From contig JAHRYS010000004.1 in assembly GCA_020621985.1 (NCBI GenBank), forward strand, positions 124,001-188,000: a stretch of 64,000 bases of DNA, in the 5' to 3' direction. The DNA is from Candidatus Ferrigenium altingense (lineage in GTDB: Bacteria > Pseudomonadota > Gammaproteobacteria > Burkholderiales > Gallionellaceae). This document shows, one piece after another, positions 62,735-64,000 of this stretch. A model generated the notes under the pieces. It searched no databases and was not told the DNA's origin. It saw nothing but the letters and a program-made list of their open reading frames with translations. The first letter of the stretch is position 1. The number at the start of each line of letters is the position of its first letter. The translations under genes and the position numbers were made by a program.

Positions 62735-64000
62735 CTACAATCCGCCCAGCAACACTTCAAATTCCTCCACCGGTACGGGCTTGCTGAACAAAAAGCCCTG
62801 ATACACCATGCAGCCGTGCCCCTTGAGGAAAGCCAGTTGCGCCTCGATTTCCACGCCTTCGGCGACGGAGCTCAAGCTAAAGTTGTGCGCCATGTCGATG
62901 ATGGTTTGCACCATCACGGCATCGTCTGGGTCAGTCACGATATCGCGCACAAAGCTCCGGTCGATTTTAATTTGATCGAACGGGAGCTGTTTCAGATAGG
63001 ACAACGATGAATAACCCGTACCGAAATCGTCCATTGACAACTTGACCCCAAGCGCTTTCAGCGCGTGCATTTTCGCCACGACATCGGCTATATTCTCCAG
63101 CACCACGCTTTCGGTCAGTTCCAGCTTCAGGCGTGACGGATCGACACGCTGCTCTTTGATAACTGCCGCGACCTTATCTACAAAGTCCCTTGACTTGAAC
63201 TGCCGGGCGCTGACGTTCACGGCAAGTTCCAGGTTGCATTTTTTCTCGTCATTGCCCCATAAAGCGAGCTGCCGGCAAGCCGTTTCGAGCACCCAATGGC
63301 CAATACCAATAATCAGCGAACTCTCTTCGGCGATGGGAATGAATTGGGCGGGAGGAATAATGCCGTGCTGCGGATGAATCCAGCGCACCAGCGCCTCGGC
63401 GCCGATAATGCGGCCGGCATCGTCGACCTGCGCCTGGTAATAAAGGCTGAATTGCCGCTCGACCAGCGCACGGCGCAAATCCGATTCCAGGGTGGTGTGC
63501 GCTTCCAGAACGGCCTGCATGTCCGGATCGAAGAAGCGCACGACATTTCGGCCAGCTCCTTTCGCCTGATACATGGCGATGTCCGCATATTTAAGCAATG
63601 CTTCCGCCGTGGTCTCGCGGTCAACAAACAGGCTGATCCCGACGCTGGCCGTGCTGTGAAATTCATATTCCTTGACCAGGCAGGGCCGGTCGATGACCGC
63701 GCGTATTTTCTCGCCCACTTCCTCGGCCTGCACCGCGGCATGTTCCGCCTGGCTCCCCAGGTCTTCCAGCATCACCACAAATTCATCGCCGCCGAGCCGC
63801 GCCACCGTGTCGCCTTCACGCACGCAGGACTGCAGGCGCCGCGCTATTTCGACCAGCAGCAAATCGCCGCAATCATGCCCTTTGGTGTCATTGATGACCT
63901 TGAAGTTATCGAGATCGATGAACATGATCGCGCCATGCCTGCCGCTGCGCGCGCTGGTTGCCAATGCATGTTGCAGGCGGTCGAGCAGCAGGCGACGATT
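62735..64000 (-). CDS. GGDEF-EAL protein, 5' end outside the window
   Basis: The C-terminal 421 residues of a third GGDEF-EAL protein; the frame continues beyond base 64000 (NRRLLLDRLQHALATSARSG at the cut). GGDEF is intact in VARLGGDEFVVML, with I-site REGD five residues before it. The EAL domain has GAEALVRWIHP, NVSARQFKSRDF, DDFGTGYSSLSYLKQL and KIDRSFVRD, so both activities are possible. Any sensor domain would lie upstream, outside the window. Confidence 0.92.
   Translation of the reverse strand, partial: NRRLLLDRLQHALATSARSGRHGAIMFIDLDNFKVINDTKGHDCGDLLLVEIARRLQSCVREGDTVARLGGDEFVVMLEDLGSQAEHAAVQAEEVGEKIRAVIDRPCLVKEYEFHSTASVGISLFVDRETTAEALLKYADIAMYQAKGAGRNVVRFFDPDMQAVLEAHTTLESDLRRALVERQFSLYYQAQVDDAGRIIGAEALVRWIHPQHGIIPPAQFIPIAEESSLIIGIGHWVLETACRQLALWGNDEKKCNLELAVNVSARQFKSRDFVDKVAAVIKEQRVDPSRLKLELTESVVLENIADVVAKMHALKALGVKLSMDDFGTGYSSLSYLKQLPFDQIKIDRSFVRDIVTDPDDAVMVQTIIDMAHNFSLSSVAEGVEIEAQLAFLKGHGCMVYQGFLFSKPVPVEEFEVLLGGL

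Overview
The window looks like chromosomal DNA of a Gram-negative betaproteobacterium, probably in the Nitrosomonadales/Gallionellaceae area. This is inferred from GC-rich codon use, outer-membrane lipid-transport genes, a 14-gene complex I operon with separate nuoC and nuoD, the order tpiA-secG-tRNA-Leu-nuoA..N, and PA0069-type radical SAM, AddAB-like and FapA genes. No phage or plasmid module, intact transposase or CRISPR array was seen.

Layout. 1-700: the end of a probable transglutaminase-like gene and queD. 893-6419: a signalling operon of a sensor histidine kinase, a single-domain response regulator and a receiver-PAS-PAS-GAF-HD-GYP c-di-GMP phosphodiesterase. 6751-13642: tRNA-Ser(UGA), a small membrane protein, a BI-1 family protein, rlmD, a DEDDy exonuclease, the ydbH-ynbE-ydbL lipid-bridge genes and sodB. 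13757-16469: a Mut7-C protein, a PA0069 radical SAM protein, an orphan HicB and a lone serine protease of different composition. 16576-24206: an AddAB-like helicase/nuclease pair, a 7Fe ferredoxin, a small conserved protein and an orphan ParA. 24451-35414: mlaA, a GGDEF-EAL receptor, htpX, yceI, a decayed RAYT fragment, a secreted hypothetical protein bracketed by 27-bp inverted repeats, and a STAS-MlaE/MlaF/MlaD/auxiliary-lipoprotein transporter. 35459-40962: amtB, a NUDIX hydrolase, a FapA-type protein and an SPFH/NfeD pair. 41075-56964 (minus strand): tpiA, secG, tRNA-Leu(GAG) and nuoA to nuoN. 57304-64000: a second GGDEF-EAL receptor, a chemoreceptor and a third GGDEF-EAL protein cut by the window end.

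How it fits together. Housekeeping respiration (complex I), translation and oxidative-stress genes are mixed with c-di-GMP and chemotaxis sensing (four c-di-GMP enzymes plus one MCP) and two envelope lipid-transport systems. Two GGDEF-EAL proteins share a recognisably similar periplasmic sensor, and the kinase and HD-GYP protein of the first operon share a GAF domain, which points to local duplication of sensory modules.

The most unusual theme is short palindromic repeats. Several families lie inside genes in frame (three in the AddA-like helicase, one each in nuoG and nuoL, one in the tail of the MlaF-like ATPase). At least three genes (rlmD, addA-like, nuoM) end in a TAG that belongs to a repeat beginning TGTAG. 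Two copies of one family, one intergenic and one inside nuoG, differ by paired compensatory changes in the stem. The strongest candidate for an undescribed element is the 27-bp inverted-repeat cassette at 30363-31496.
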